A DNA stretch of 64,000 nucleotides from Bacillota bacterium. Its GTDB lineage: Bacteria; Bacillota; Ch66; Ch109. Location of the stretch: contig JABLWZ010000022.1 of the NCBI GenBank assembly GCA_013178275.1, positions 1-64,000 on the forward strand, written 5' to 3'. Positions 33,280 through 41,427 of this stretch are shown in pieces. The position numbers and the translations under genes are program-made. Within the stretch, counting starts at the first letter, position 1; each line of letters opens with the position of its first letter. The notes beneath the pieces were generated by a model. It saw only the letters and a list, made by a program, of their open reading frames with translations, was not told where the DNA came from and searched no databases.

Positions 33280-33618
33280 TCACCTGACGAAGTGCGGCAT
33301 CTCGAAGGGTATCTCCAGCGATATCTCGACCAGCCCCATATACCTGCCTTCCTGGTACCAGGGCCCCTGGTAGACCAGCTTCTTCACCCCGTCCTTTTCG
33401 GTGGTGTAGCAGCTGCTCCGCTCTCCCTCGAGCATCTCCCGGAGCATCCCGCGCGCGGGCTCGGGGTGGCAGTCCAGCAGGTTCTTGCCCAGCAGCTCTT
33501 TCCCCCCGTACTTGACGAACTGCTGGATCGAGCGGTCGTTCATCTCCAGTATCCTGCCCCGGGTGTCGCAGACGGTGACCTCGGCGGGGAATCCCTTTAC
33601 CCATGCTCCGTCAGACAT
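33280..33618 (-). CDS. Small PAS-domain protein
   Basis: A 112-aa protein consisting of a single PAS-like fold: VTVCDTRGRILEMNDRSIQQF (about 14-34), the KELLGKNLLDCHPEPAR helix-strand and a C-terminal YMGLVEISLEIPFE strand. The DCHPEP turn is typical of PAS proteins of the MEKHLA/DUF438-like type. It has no output domain, so it may pass a redox or ligand signal to another protein, or be a stand-alone sensor. Cytoplasmic; the SD is GGGG upstream of ATG 33618. Probably cotranscribed with 33643-33927. Confidence 0.7.
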   Translation of the reverse strand: MSDGAWVKGFPAEVTVCDTRGRILEMNDRSIQQFVKYGGKELLGKNLLDCHPEPARGMLREMLEGERSSCYTTEKDGVKKLVYQGPWYQEGRYMGLVEISLEIPFEMPHFVR

Positions 33619-33642
33619 CTGACCCCTCCATTGCTGTTTGAT

Positions 33643-33927
33643 CTACAAGGCCATGGTGATCTGGGCGTTCTCATCCAGGTGCCGGGCGTCTTCGACCGGG
33701 TTCCAGCGCTCCGCCCGCTGCAGCGCGCCCCGGGCCTGGGCGTAGAGCTGTTTGTGGTACTGTTTCGACCGGGGGTTGTTTGACACGGTGATGATGCCCG
33801 CCTTGCCGAAGCTGATGTGGATCATCCCGTCCTTGGCCAGCCAGACCCCCAACGTCAGGTAGACCGTCTTTCTGCCCCTGGACACGCTTACATCCCCGGG
33901 ATGAACCTGATTCTTCGAACCCGTCAT
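33643..33927 (-). CDS. Small protein of unknown function
   Basis: A 94-aa protein I do not recognise. The N-terminal half is strand-rich (KTVYLTLGVWLAKDGMIHISFG), and the C-terminal half is helical and charged (SKQYHKQLYAQARGALQRAERWNP). No signal peptide or membrane segment. It has a strong SD (GGGGAGGGG) and normal GC, and lies 24 nt before the PAS gene. That arrangement makes it a likely real gene of the same transcript. Confidence 0.55.
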   Translation of the reverse strand: MTGSKNQVHPGDVSVSRGRKTVYLTLGVWLAKDGMIHISFGKAGIITVSNNPRSKQYHKQLYAQARGALQRAERWNPVEDARHLDENAQITMAL

Positions 33928-34185
33928 TCGAAATCCCCTCCCCCTGATTTAGAGAAATCCGGCGCCTCCCGGTGCGGCGTATCCGCGAATCCCCTTGTTT
34001 TTGCAGATCCGGGGCAGTCTTTTGGAGGATATCGCGACTGTATGTAGAAGGTTTTATCCGATAATAGAAGAGGGAGCGCCGATGAAGCCCAGGTCGGTGT
34101 TTATGGATCGGTTTTTTAATATTGTAACACAATAACCCGGTTTTTTAGGGAGTCGGGAACCAGTTTTTGGGAGGAGGAACCGCTG
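33928..34185. promoter_or_regulatory. Divergent intergenic region
   Basis: About 258 nt between a leftward small gene and the rightward thioesterase gene. Contains AT-rich tracts (TTTTTTAATATTG) likely to hold promoters for both directions. No clear -35/-10 pair, repeat or RNA structure was identified. Confidence 0.3.
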
Positions 34186-34653
34186 ATGGATAAACAGCCC
34201 AGCTCGCGCAGCTGTTTCGTGTGCGGGAGGGAGAACGATAACGGGCTGCACCTGGAGTGGTACAACGACGACGAGTCGCAGCGGGTGGTCGGGACCGTAA
34301 CGGTCCCCGCTAAATTCAACGGCTACCCGGGCGTGGTCCATGGTGGGATAGTGGCGGCTATACTGGACGAGACCGCGGGCCGGGCGATCATGCTGAACCG
34401 AGAATTCGACAACCTGATGGTCACCATCAAGCTGGAGGTGACCTACCGGCGGCCGACCCCCTGCGGGGTGCCCCTGACTGTGACGGGGTGGGTGGACCGG
34501 CGGTCCGGGTCCCGGGCACAGGTGGCCGGGGAGATCCGCCTGCCCGACGGCAGCTTGACCGCCACCGCCAAGGCGCACATCATGAAGCCTCCCCCGGAGT
34601 TCCTCGGGGAATGGGAGAAGGAAAAACCCTTCTGGCGGGTGTACGATGATTAA
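34186..34653 (+). CDS. Hotdog-fold thioesterase (PaaI/YigI-like)
   Basis: A 155-aa single hotdog domain. CFVCGRENDNGLHLEWY is a characteristic N-terminus, followed by the active-site helix GVVHGGIVAAILDETAGRA (about 49-67), where the Asp/Glu acts on the thioester. The strands VTIKLEVTYRRPTPCG and GEIRLPDGSLTATAKAHIM complete the fold. Predicted to hydrolyse acyl-CoA or aromatic acyl-CoA; the substrate is unknown. RBS GGAGGAGG before ATG. One of the few rightward genes in this part; its 3' end overlaps the end of the opposite gene by 4 nt. Confidence 0.85.
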   Translation: MDKQPSSRSCFVCGRENDNGLHLEWYNDDESQRVVGTVTVPAKFNGYPGVVHGGIVAAILDETAGRAIMLNREFDNLMVTIKLEVTYRRPTPCGVPLTVTGWVDRRSGSRAQVAGEIRLPDGSLTATAKAHIMKPPPEFLGEWEKEKPFWRVYDD

Positions 34654-34838
34654 CGGCCGGTAACCCGGCCCAGAAGCCTCTCGGCCGTGTTTACCGCCCA
34701 CTCCAGGTCCTTGAGGGCGTCCTCCAGGGCCTGGTCGCAGATCCCTCGGTCCTCGATCCTCTGCCGCTGCGCCGCCAGCATCTCCTGTACGGCCGCTTTG
34801 CACTCCTGGAACTTGGCCCGGTCAAAGTCCTTTTCCAA
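34650..34838 (-). CDS. Small helical protein of unknown function
   Basis: A 62-aa charged, all-helical protein (KFQECKAAVQEMLAAQRQRIEDR, ALKDLEWAVNTAERLLG). Start TTG 34838 with GGGGGAT upstream. It converges on the thioesterase gene with stop codons overlapping by 4 nt. It may be a small adaptor; nothing identifies its role. The coding case rests on codon pattern and SD only. Confidence 0.5.
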   Translation of the reverse strand: MEKDFDRAKFQECKAAVQEMLAAQRQRIEDRGICDQALEDALKDLEWAVNTAERLLGRVTGR

Positions 34839-34880
34839 GTCGATCCCCCCGATTATATGGATTCAACCCACTGAAGCGGA

Positions 34881-34907
34881 AGAAAAGCGCGACCCGGCCG
34901 GTCGCGC
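34881..34907 (-). terminator. Intrinsic terminator after the 34943-35371 gene
   Basis: Minus strand: GCGCGACC pairs with GGTCGCGC (34887-34894 / 34900-34907), loop 5 nt, followed by TTTTCTTCC. It sits 36 nt beyond the stop of the upstream membrane-anchored gene. Confidence 0.8.
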
Positions 34908-34942
34908 TCTCTGCATCGGTGAAGTATTCTGCTCGGCCCCGG

Positions 34943-35371
34943 TTAGTCCATTTTGCTAATCCTGAACTTGTGGTCCTCCCCGCTGTTGTCCACCGTGAAG
35001 TAGACCTTGCGGTAGTATTTTATCCCCACCTTGTCGGTGATGGTGACGTCGTAGACCAGGAGGTAGCTGTCCACATTGTTTTCGTGAGACTCGGTCCTCA
35101 CCGCGAGGTGCTTGTAGTCTTTTATCTCGTTGAACTCTAAAACATTATAGAAGTCAGTTATATTCGGTACTTTGTACTCATCCGTTTTCTGTCCCTTGTT
35201 GATGGCCTTCAGGTAGTTGTTGACCACCCTCTTGGCCTTAACCTCGGGGTTCAAAAAGTTGTACCAGACGAAGAGGCTGAGCAGCGCCACCACCACGACG
35301 CCCACTACCGATTTCAGGAATAACATCTTGGCCCGGTTTCTCTTCATCATGCTGTCCTGTGCGCTTGACAT
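34943..35371 (-). CDS. Membrane-anchored extracytoplasmic protein (NTF2-like)
   Basis: A 142-aa protein with a basic N-terminus, one transmembrane helix (about 18-36, SVVGVVVVALLSLFVW) and an outside domain. The domain begins with AKRVVNNYLKAINKGQ, like the start of many NTF2-like/DUF4878-type lipoprotein domains, and ends in beta strands (YYRKVYFTVDN.G.DHKFRISKM). ATG 35371 has GAGGAGGGG six nt upstream, better than the earlier ATG. Followed by its own terminator, so monocistronic. Function unknown. Confidence 0.7.
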   Translation of the reverse strand: MSSAQDSMMKRNRAKMLFLKSVVGVVVVALLSLFVWYNFLNPEVKAKRVVNNYLKAINKGQKTDEYKVPNITDFYNVLEFNEIKDYKHLAVRTESHENNVDSYLLVYDVTITDKVGIKYYRKVYFTVDNSGEDHKFRISKMD

Positions 35372-35480
35372 CAAGTCCCCTCCTCGAGTATCGGACATCT
35401 TTTATCCATGTCCTGGGAAAAACCACTATTAAGATTTTATCACAAATCTCGGAGAATAACCGGGAAAAAAGCGTCGGTAT

Positions 35481-35570
35481 AGAAAACTTGGCTTTCGCCA
35501 AGTTCGGCACTTAACCGATGGATTATATAACTCATAAAAAATAAACCTGTTATTATTAGGTTAAGTGCCG
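35481..35570. repeat. Element fragment plus 12-bp inverted repeat
   Basis: The + strand has the left end of the dispersed element (GAAAACTTGG...CGCCAAG, 35482-35502). It is followed at once by CGGCACTTAACC (35505-35516), whose exact inverted copy GGTTAAGTGCCG is at 35559-35570, 42 nt of AT-rich DNA between. This is a MITE-like or large-hairpin arrangement just upstream of the small membrane gene. Confidence 0.55.
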
Positions 35571-35667
35571 AGTGCAGGCGAGGGCTTGGATGAATGTGCT
35601 ACAATTAGTGCAGATGCAATCGCTGCCGGCCGCGGCAAAAACCTACTATATTCCTGGAATGCGAGGG

Positions 35668-35990
35668 ATGATCGTGGGCTCGGATAAGGATAAGGATATG
35701 GACAAACCGGCGGTTTCTAACGACAAAACCAGGATAGTCCTGACCGCGATCCTGTTAATGATGGTCATCGTCAATCTCAGGTTTTTTACGATATGTATTT
35801 TATCGCCCGGGCGGGGCACATGAACGCATTGTTCCTGCTGCCGTATTATGCCGCTGTTCTATTGATACCATATCTGTTGAGCTGTGTGTTCCTCTCCCGG
35901 ACCAGGCTTAACCGAAGGTATATCAAACTGGCGGCGGCTGATGTGGCCTTCACACTGCCGGTCGCGTACTTCCTGTTCTCTCCTTTCTAA
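35668..35990 (+). pseudogene. Small membrane protein split by a frameshift at a T6 run
   Basis: The first frame (35668-35823) begins with a charged tail (GSDKDKDMDKP) and a hydrophobic helix (IVLTAILLMMVIVNL), then ends shortly after TTTTTT near 35779-35784. The -1 frame continues as QVFYDMYFIARAGHMNALFLLPYYAAVLLIPYLL and a last helix (VAFTLPVAYFLFSPF) to the stop at 35990. Together they make one plausible protein of about 107 aa with three membrane helices. A one-base loss, a sequencing error or slippage at the T run are all possible; two separate tiny genes are less likely. No family recognised. Confidence 0.45.
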
Positions 35991-36016
35991 CTCCCCGGTA
36001 ACGTCGGCTAAATAGA

Positions 36017-36053
36017 AAGAAGCAAGGACACCTAATCACCGCGTCCCTGCTTC
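36017..36053 (-). terminator. Probable terminator of the CoA-transferase gene
   Basis: Minus strand stem GAAGCA-GGAC / GTCC-TGCTTC (36019-36053, one mismatch) followed by a T-rich tail (TTTCTATTT). It lies 44 nt past the stop codon at 36097. Confidence 0.6.
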
Positions 36054-36096
36054 ATCGGGAACGGCCGCACACGGTCCGCCGTCCCCGCGTCTTCTT

Positions 36097-37392
36097 CTAC
36101 CATATCTGTCTTTTGTCCGCTTCGTACCTCAGCCGGTCGCGGAAGTCGGGGTGGGCGATACTGATCAGCGCCGCAACCCTTTCCCTGATGGATCTTCCGC
36201 GTAGATTCGCCACCCCGTATTCAGTGACTATATAGTGGATATCGGTCCGGGTAGATGTAACAACCGTTCCCGCTTCAAAATAGGGCACTATCCTGGATAT
36301 CGTATCGTTTTTAGTGGTGGAATGAAAAGCCAGGATGGATTTTCCCCCTCGCGACGCCGCGGTTCCCGCCAGCCACTCTTTATGGCCCCCGGTCCCGCTG
36401 AACTGACGGGGCCCGATAGATTCGGCATTACACTGTCCAGTCAGGTCCAGTTCATTGGCGGTGTTGACGGAAATCATCTGGTAGTTTTTGGCGATGACCG
36501 CCGGATCATTCACGATGCTGCCGCGAATAAACTCAACCGCCGGGTTGTCGTCTATGAAATCGAATAAGCGCTGGCTGCCTACCGCCCAGGAGGTGGCGAT
36601 TTTGTCTTTCCAGATCGTCTTTTTGCGGTTGGTAACCGCTCCGGCTTCGTACAGGTCCAGAATCGAATCGTTTATCATCCCGGAGTGAACCCCCAGATCG
36701 CGTTTGTCTTTCAGGCACTGGGCAACCGCTCCCGGTATGCTCCCAAATCCGAGTTGGATGGTCGAACCGTCTTCAACCAGGTCAGCTACATATTCTCCGA
36801 TTAGCTTATCCTTTTCACCGAAGGCGGCTGGTTCGACGGTGGGAATCGGCCGGTCGCTTTCGATCAAAAAATCCACCTGGGAGATATGGACATGGGTGTC
36901 GCCTAAAGTACGCGGACAGTTGGGGTTGACCTCCAGGATCACCCAGTCCGCCTGTTCGAGGAGGTCTTTCTCGGACATGATGCACAGGGATAAGGAAAGG
37001 TATCCGTTTTTATCCATGGGTGAAGCGCATCCCGCGTAAATATACGGTCGGCGCTCGCTGATCAGGAAATGGGCGATATCGTGAACCTGCAGCGGCAGGT
37101 ATGATACAGTACCGCTCGCGTGAGCCGCGCGGCAGGCATCGGTATACATCCAGGACTCATTCTGGAAGTGGCCGAACATGCTCGGGTCGGTAAAAAACCT
37201 ATAAGCCCCTCCCATCACCCCGGTTATCACCGAGACATCGGCCACCTGTTCTCTGATCTGGTGCAGATTGCTTAAAAAAGCCGCCGGTTCGCATCCTGCG
37301 GCCGCGCACACTATGGTATCCCGACTCTTGATCTTGCGCACGGCTTCTTCTACGAGCATCACCTTGCTGCGGTACAGATCCGCATATGGCAT
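36097..37392 (-). CDS. Acetyl-CoA hydrolase/transferase family CoA-transferase
   Basis: A 431-aa protein of the family holding 4-hydroxybutyrate CoA-transferase, butyryl-CoA:acetate CoA-transferase and acetyl-CoA hydrolase; it swaps CoA between carboxylates through a glutamyl-CoA intermediate. Typical pieces: AEYVADLVEDG-like region, IQLGFGSIPGAVAQCL, LGVHSGMINDS, QFSGTGGHKEWLAG and the C-terminal YIVTEYGVANLRGRSIRERV. ATG 37392 (GGAG 9 nt upstream) is preferred to the earlier ATG at 37440. Single gene with its own terminator. In fermenters or syntrophs such enzymes serve acetate/butyrate metabolism; the exact substrate is not decided here. Confidence 0.88.
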   Translation of the reverse strand: MPYADLYRSKVMLVEEAVRKIKSRDTIVCAAAGCEPAAFLSNLHQIREQVADVSVITGVMGGAYRFFTDPSMFGHFQNESWMYTDACRAAHASGTVSYLPLQVHDIAHFLISERRPYIYAGCASPMDKNGYLSLSLCIMSEKDLLEQADWVILEVNPNCPRTLGDTHVHISQVDFLIESDRPIPTVEPAAFGEKDKLIGEYVADLVEDGSTIQLGFGSIPGAVAQCLKDKRDLGVHSGMINDSILDLYEAGAVTNRKKTIWKDKIATSWAVGSQRLFDFIDDNPAVEFIRGSIVNDPAVIAKNYQMISVNTANELDLTGQCNAESIGPRQFSGTGGHKEWLAGTAASRGGKSILAFHSTTKNDTISRIVPYFEAGTVVTSTRTDIHYIVTEYGVANLRGRSIRERVAALISIAHPDFRDRLRYEADKRQIW

Positions 37393-37476
37393 GACAGTCA
37401 CTCCAATACTTGGTAAACGGTATGTTCTATCGGGTATCATTATAAAACAAAATTGACGGATCAGGCCTAATTAAAT

Positions 37477-37512
37477 AAAAAAAATGAGGCCGGCGAACTA
37501 TCCACATGCCTC
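37477..37512 (-). terminator. Terminator downstream of the SLH/peptidase gene
   Basis: Minus strand: GAGGC (37508-37512) pairs with GCCTC (37486-37490), then an uninterrupted T8 run and TATTT. It lies about 110 nt after the stop at 37622. The stem is short, the T-tract very strong. Confidence 0.6.
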
Positions 37513-37621
37513 GGTTCAATAATATACTACAGCTTTTGAGCAGTGTTTAAAGATATTGCTTCTAACTAAATAGACCTCATTATTCGATGCGAATGATATG
37601 GGAAGCGAGCCAGGGGGTGAT

Positions 37622-39166
37622 CTATGTGCCGAAATAGGAGAAGTGCATGTAGTCCTTTTTCGTTCTCCAGTCCGTGCCGCCCCATCCCCATCCATGCGCG
37701 CGGAAGGCCTTGACGACGTCGCCCTTCAGCGGGATCGAGTAAGGGTTCTCGCCGGGTTTCCAGAAAGAGCCGACGCCCTTGCGTCCGTTGTTATAAATTT
37801 CATAGTTCTCGTTCGCGTTGATGTCCACGGCCGTACCCTTACCATGCTCGCCGCCTGCACCCGCGCGGTATCCTCCGATGTCGTGGATCGGGAATTTCTC
37901 GGGTCCGTTGTATATCTCGTCGAAAATCGCGACAACGTCGTCCGCGACCCAACTATGGATCGTCAGGCTCATCGTCCTGGTCACTTTCTTGCCGCTGGAA
38001 TCGAGATCCCAGACCTTGACCGTTATCGTTTTCATGTATTTGGCCGCCTCGGCGGAGTTCTTGAAATCAAAGTAGTAATCGGCTTTGCTGTAGAGGGTGA
38101 TATTGAGCCGCGTGTACGGCGAGATGACATTGTCGTTCTCGTCGACAGCAGCAATCGAGACAGCCATCTGTCCCGCGTTCAGGGTCTTGTTTTTAAGCGG
38201 CTTTATCTCGATTGCCGCGCGGTCCGTGTATAGGGTTTGGGTCTGCGTCTCCCCCGGGTAGTCGACTTTTACGAGATACCGCTCGACGCCGCTCATCTTC
38301 CGCCACTGTAATTTCACGCCGTCGTCGACGCATATCCTCGGGGTGCTGCCCTGCGGCGACAGCATCACCGGCGCGGAAAGATCGCTCTGAAGCACTGGCG
38401 CTGTTTTTAGATCCCGTTTTGCCCCGAAGTTCTCGTAAACCCGCTTGGCGAGTATAACCCCCTGCTCATACGTGCACTGGTCTTTCGGGAGGAACTTGCC
38501 GTCGCTTCCCATTATTATCCCGTTTTGCACCATATAGGCGGCGGAGTCTTTCGCCCAATCGCTGATCTTATCGCGGTCGGAGAACTCCGCGAGCGAATCC
38601 GCGGCGCTTCTCATGTCCACCTTCTCGTCCGGGTAACAATAGACGATCGCCTGGTAGAGCATCCTGGCAATCTGCTCGCGGCTGAACTGCTCGTCGCGGC
38701 CGGGAATGACCGACCCGTCGGTCTTGACACCCGTGCCGCTGATAATCCCCGCTTCATAGGCCCGGTAGTAATAACCCGGCGTGTCCTGGTCGGAAAAACG
38801 CACGTCAGCGGCGCGGATAGTCTTGCCGAGCATCTTTTCGCTCATATTGACAACGACCTGGCAGAACTCGTCTTTCGTTATACCGGCCGTGTACGATTCG
38901 GGACTGCCGAGCCCCGAGCCGGGCGTACCCCGGCCGTTCCGGTCGCCGCTCCGCGAACCGCCCCGGCTGACGCTGACCCGGCTGCCCGAGCCGGGGTTAC
39001 CGGGGGAGGAGTCCGAACGCGCGTCCAGAAGACCCCACTGCCGGGCAAGCTCCAGCTCGTCCTCCGCCCAAGCGGAAGGCAGCAGGCAGGCCGACGCCGG
39101 CATGGGAACGGCGGTTATTATTATACACACTGCAAGCGCAAAGGCGATCAAACCGCTTTTTTTCAC
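37622..39166 (-). CDS. Secreted SLH-domain protein with M15-type D-Ala-D-Ala carboxypeptidase domain
   Basis: A 514-aa exported protein. Signal peptide (IAFALAVCIIITAVPMPASA), a low-complexity Gly/Ser/Arg linker (about 50-90), then S-layer-homology segments (FSDQDTPGYYYRAYEAGIISG; FSDRDKISDWAKDSAAYMVQNGIIMG). A fibronectin-like middle (about 270-370) leads to a C-terminal peptidase M15/VanY-like domain. Zinc ligands are seen in HGKGTAVDIN and YMHFSYFG. The combination would anchor a peptidoglycan-trimming enzyme to secondary cell-wall polymer. GTG start with GGGAGGG upstream. Stands alone, with a terminator. Confidence 0.82.
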   Translation of the reverse strand: MKKSGLIAFALAVCIIITAVPMPASACLLPSAWAEDELELARQWGLLDARSDSSPGNPGSGSRVSVSRGGSRSGDRNGRGTPGSGLGSPESYTAGITKDEFCQVVVNMSEKMLGKTIRAADVRFSDQDTPGYYYRAYEAGIISGTGVKTDGSVIPGRDEQFSREQIARMLYQAIVYCYPDEKVDMRSAADSLAEFSDRDKISDWAKDSAAYMVQNGIIMGSDGKFLPKDQCTYEQGVILAKRVYENFGAKRDLKTAPVLQSDLSAPVMLSPQGSTPRICVDDGVKLQWRKMSGVERYLVKVDYPGETQTQTLYTDRAAIEIKPLKNKTLNAGQMAVSIAAVDENDNVISPYTRLNITLYSKADYYFDFKNSAEAAKYMKTITVKVWDLDSSGKKVTRTMSLTIHSWVADDVVAIFDEIYNGPEKFPIHDIGGYRAGAGGEHGKGTAVDINANENYEIYNNGRKGVGSFWKPGENPYSIPLKGDVVKAFRAHGWGWGGTDWRTKKDYMHFSYFGT

Positions 39167-39378
39167 GTTGTTTTACCCTCCCAGGCTCTCACATCTCGAA
39201 ATTATAGCAAAAGTTGTCACTTTTTACAATGACGACCGGCACGGACCATGACGCATTTCCGGGGGTTTTTTAATAAAACGACATTTTTTACTACGATCAG
39301 AGGTTCATATTTTGAGGGGTCGTCTGGAGGGATTGATCTAAGAGCAGGTTTGAAAAGAGAGGTGGGCGGGGGTGAAGA

Positions 39379-39403
39379 AGTTGACGGTGGGAGCCGTCCC
39401 TGT
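39379..39403. repeat. REP-like unit (GTTGACGG..GCCGTCC)
   Basis: AGTTGACGGTGGGAGCCGTC, followed by CCTGT, is a variant of the units at 12294-12395, with compensating changes in the GACGG..CCGTC pairing. It stands between the SLH gene and the antitoxin region. Confidence 0.5.
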
Positions 39404-39455
39404 AAGACGTCCAGTATTATAATCCGAGTTTTCAGAAACTAAGCTGATATAGGTT

Positions 39456-39492
39456 GGGGCCGGGTTCTTATCATAAGTACCCGACCCCTTTT
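39456..39492 (+). terminator. Long hairpin with T-run at the edge of the accessory island
   Basis: GGGG-CGGGT...CTTAT / ATAAG...ACCCG-CCCC (39456-39488, one internal mismatch) followed by TTTT on the + strand. There is no annotated rightward gene to end, so it may be a relic or act as a barrier between the two sides. Confidence 0.45.
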
Positions 39493-39511
39493 ACCGTTAA
39501 AACAATATTTA

Positions 39512-39595
39512 TTACTTGCAGGCATCATCATGACCACTGGCGCGAAGCAGATCAGCAACATCAACAGGAAGGTTCTCGTCGATTTTAAACTTCAT
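39512..39595 (-). pseudogene. Truncated DUF5615-type (PIN-like) toxin start
   Basis: An ATG at 39595, 6 nt after GGAGG, opens a 27-codon frame, KFKIDENLPVDVADLLRASG then HDDACK and stop. The MKFKIDENLP...LLR..GHD beginning is the hallmark N-terminus of DUF5615 toxins, which are normally over 100 aa and sit directly after a DUF433 antitoxin. Here the remaining part is absent: downstream DNA is non-coding. So the toxin has been lost. Confidence 0.65.
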
Positions 39596-39606
39596 TTGCT
39601 TCCTCC

Positions 39607-39891
<285 letters not shown>

Positions 39892-40107
39892 TCAAGAAGA
39901 AGAAATGCGCATTAAGTCACTTCACGCATTTAAAAAAATATCCCGGTAATTAATTCGGATGTATTACACTATAACTTATTTAGATAATAAAAATAGAATC
40001 CGATAAGGTGATGTCTAAAAAGAGGGAAGCGCGGAGTTCAAAACCGGCAATCGTGCTAGAATCCACCGGCCATACTCCAAGCGCCTCGTCCACTTTTTAC
40101 CCGCGCT

Positions 40108-40674
40108 TCATATATTTTGTGACTTCTTATATTCTACACCTTCTTTAAATACATTCCCCACCGCCTGACCTAAATCATAATAACTGGTACCCATCATAAT
40201 CATCGGATTGATTTTTAGTGGGTCAGGCTTGTCGTCTGTCAAGCATTGCTTATTCAGGTATGTAGAAACTATCTCCCCAAAGAACACTTCAAAGCCGCAA
40301 ATAGGAATGCTTTGAATGATCTTACAGAGAAAATTCAACGGACATTCGTTAATCATGGGAGCCTTTCCAAGTTCATCATAAAACGGGGTAAACACAATTG
40401 ACTTGTCTGTTGTTTTTCCCGATACTATACCGCAATAATCTGTCACCTGAACCATATCCGCCGAGGGTACATTGATACTAAAATATCCATTTTCCTTAAC
40501 CCCAATAGTTGTATAATGAGTGCTTTTTAATGAGACGTAAAACACTGGTTCCAGGCACACCACACCAAATGCTCCAACGGTGGCATAGTTAGGCTTGCCG
40601 TTCACATCGGCTCCGACAAGAACAGTTGGAGCAGGACTTACCATAGGATAATTCTTTATTTTTATTTTTTCCAC
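40108..40674 (-). CDS. Flavin reductase family protein (FMN-binding split barrel)
   Basis: A 188-aa protein of the flavin-reductase-like family: NYPMVSPAPTVLVGADVNGKPNYATVGAFGVVCLEPVFYVSL at the start is typical of clostridial flavoredoxin-like members, and KSTHYTTIGVKENGYFSINVP follows. It probably binds FMN and transfers electrons to or from a partner; the partner is not in the neighbourhood. GTG 40674 has GGAGG 6 nt upstream. Clearly AT-richer than the backbone. Isolated, at the left edge of the structured RNA region. Confidence 0.85.
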   Translation of the reverse strand: MEKIKIKNYPMVSPAPTVLVGADVNGKPNYATVGAFGVVCLEPVFYVSLKSTHYTTIGVKENGYFSINVPSADMVQVTDYCGIVSGKTTDKSIVFTPFYDELGKAPMINECPLNFLCKIIQSIPICGFEVFFGEIVSTYLNKQCLTDDKPDPLKINPMIMMGTSYYDLGQAVGNVFKEGVEYKKSQNI

Positions 40675-40867
40675 TTTAAGACCTCCCAAATTTTAATTAG
40701 CTTGGAAGCCAGCATTAAAAATATAATCGAAATCCCAATAAAAGAATAGACTTTTTCTTTTTTGTGAAATGAGTTTATTGTTGTAGTATGCCCTAAAGCC
40801 TATATGCCATATCATTGGAAAATCGGTTTTTCTATAAATATCTTAATGCGGGTTTGCCAGCATTTTA

Positions 40868-41289
40868 CCGTGACAGATCTGACCCTCTGCCCCCGCAGGG
40901 CTCACCCACTATTTGGGGTCGATTGAATGCTGGTGCAACGTAGTTTCCAGCGGAGTGCGGTGAATTAGGGCTGAAGCTGGGGACGGAAACAGAACGAAGC
41001 CTAGACCTTAGGGTACCGCTAAAATACCTGGGGCGTGTCCTGCACCTTCGTACAGCCGCTGAACATTAAGACCACGCGACAACGGCTAACTTTCGTAGGG
41101 GAACTGAGCGATCGTCGGAGTACAGAATCGGGGCGAGCGGACACGGATGTCAGCGAGCCATTCACCCGGAAAGCGATTGAATAATGCTTCAATCGCTTTC
41201 CGTTAGCACAGGAGGTGCGTTTGAAAGGGTTCCCCGATTCTGTACGGAGCAGCTTGTAGTTCCCCTAGAAGAAGGGGCCTTTCGCGTGG
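40868..41289 (+). ncRNA. Large structured non-coding RNA, possible orphan OMEGA/HEARO-type RNA
   Basis: No ORF, but very strong pairing. 5' core: GCGGT 40957-40961 with ACCGC 41015-41019; GGTGCA 40932-40937 with TGCACC 41041-41046 crossing CAGCGG 40948-40953 with CCGCTG 41056-41061, a pseudoknot. 3' rod, all perfect and nested: CCACGCGA 41072-41079 / TCGCGTGG 41282-41289; TAGGGGAACT 41096-41105 / 41258-41267; 14 bp 41120-41133 / 41232-41245; apical 15 bp 41167-41181 / 41188-41202 with a 6-nt loop. A pseudoknotted core with no protein is reminiscent of HEARO (the guide RNA of IsrB/IscB), from memory only. GTGA occurs at both edges (40870, 41297). Group II intron or another large RNA remain alternatives. 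Confidence 0.6.
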
Positions 41290-41341
41290 GATTATTGTGA
41301 GGGTAAGAGCTGTTTGAAACCTTACATGCGCCGCTGGGGTG

Positions 41342-41366
41342 CCAAGGGACCTGTCCCTTCGACAGT
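41342..41366. repeat. Short palindrome AAGGGAC-CT-GTCCCTT
   Basis: Seven-bp perfect stem at 41345-41360 followed by CGACAGTC, similar in layout to the REP-like units (GACAG, GTCCC) elsewhere. It marks the right border of the structured RNA region. Confidence 0.4.
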
Positions 41367-41427
41367 CTTAATACTTGTTGTTAAAAAGGAAAAATATACT
41401 TTTTTGTAGAACTATTACATTATATAA

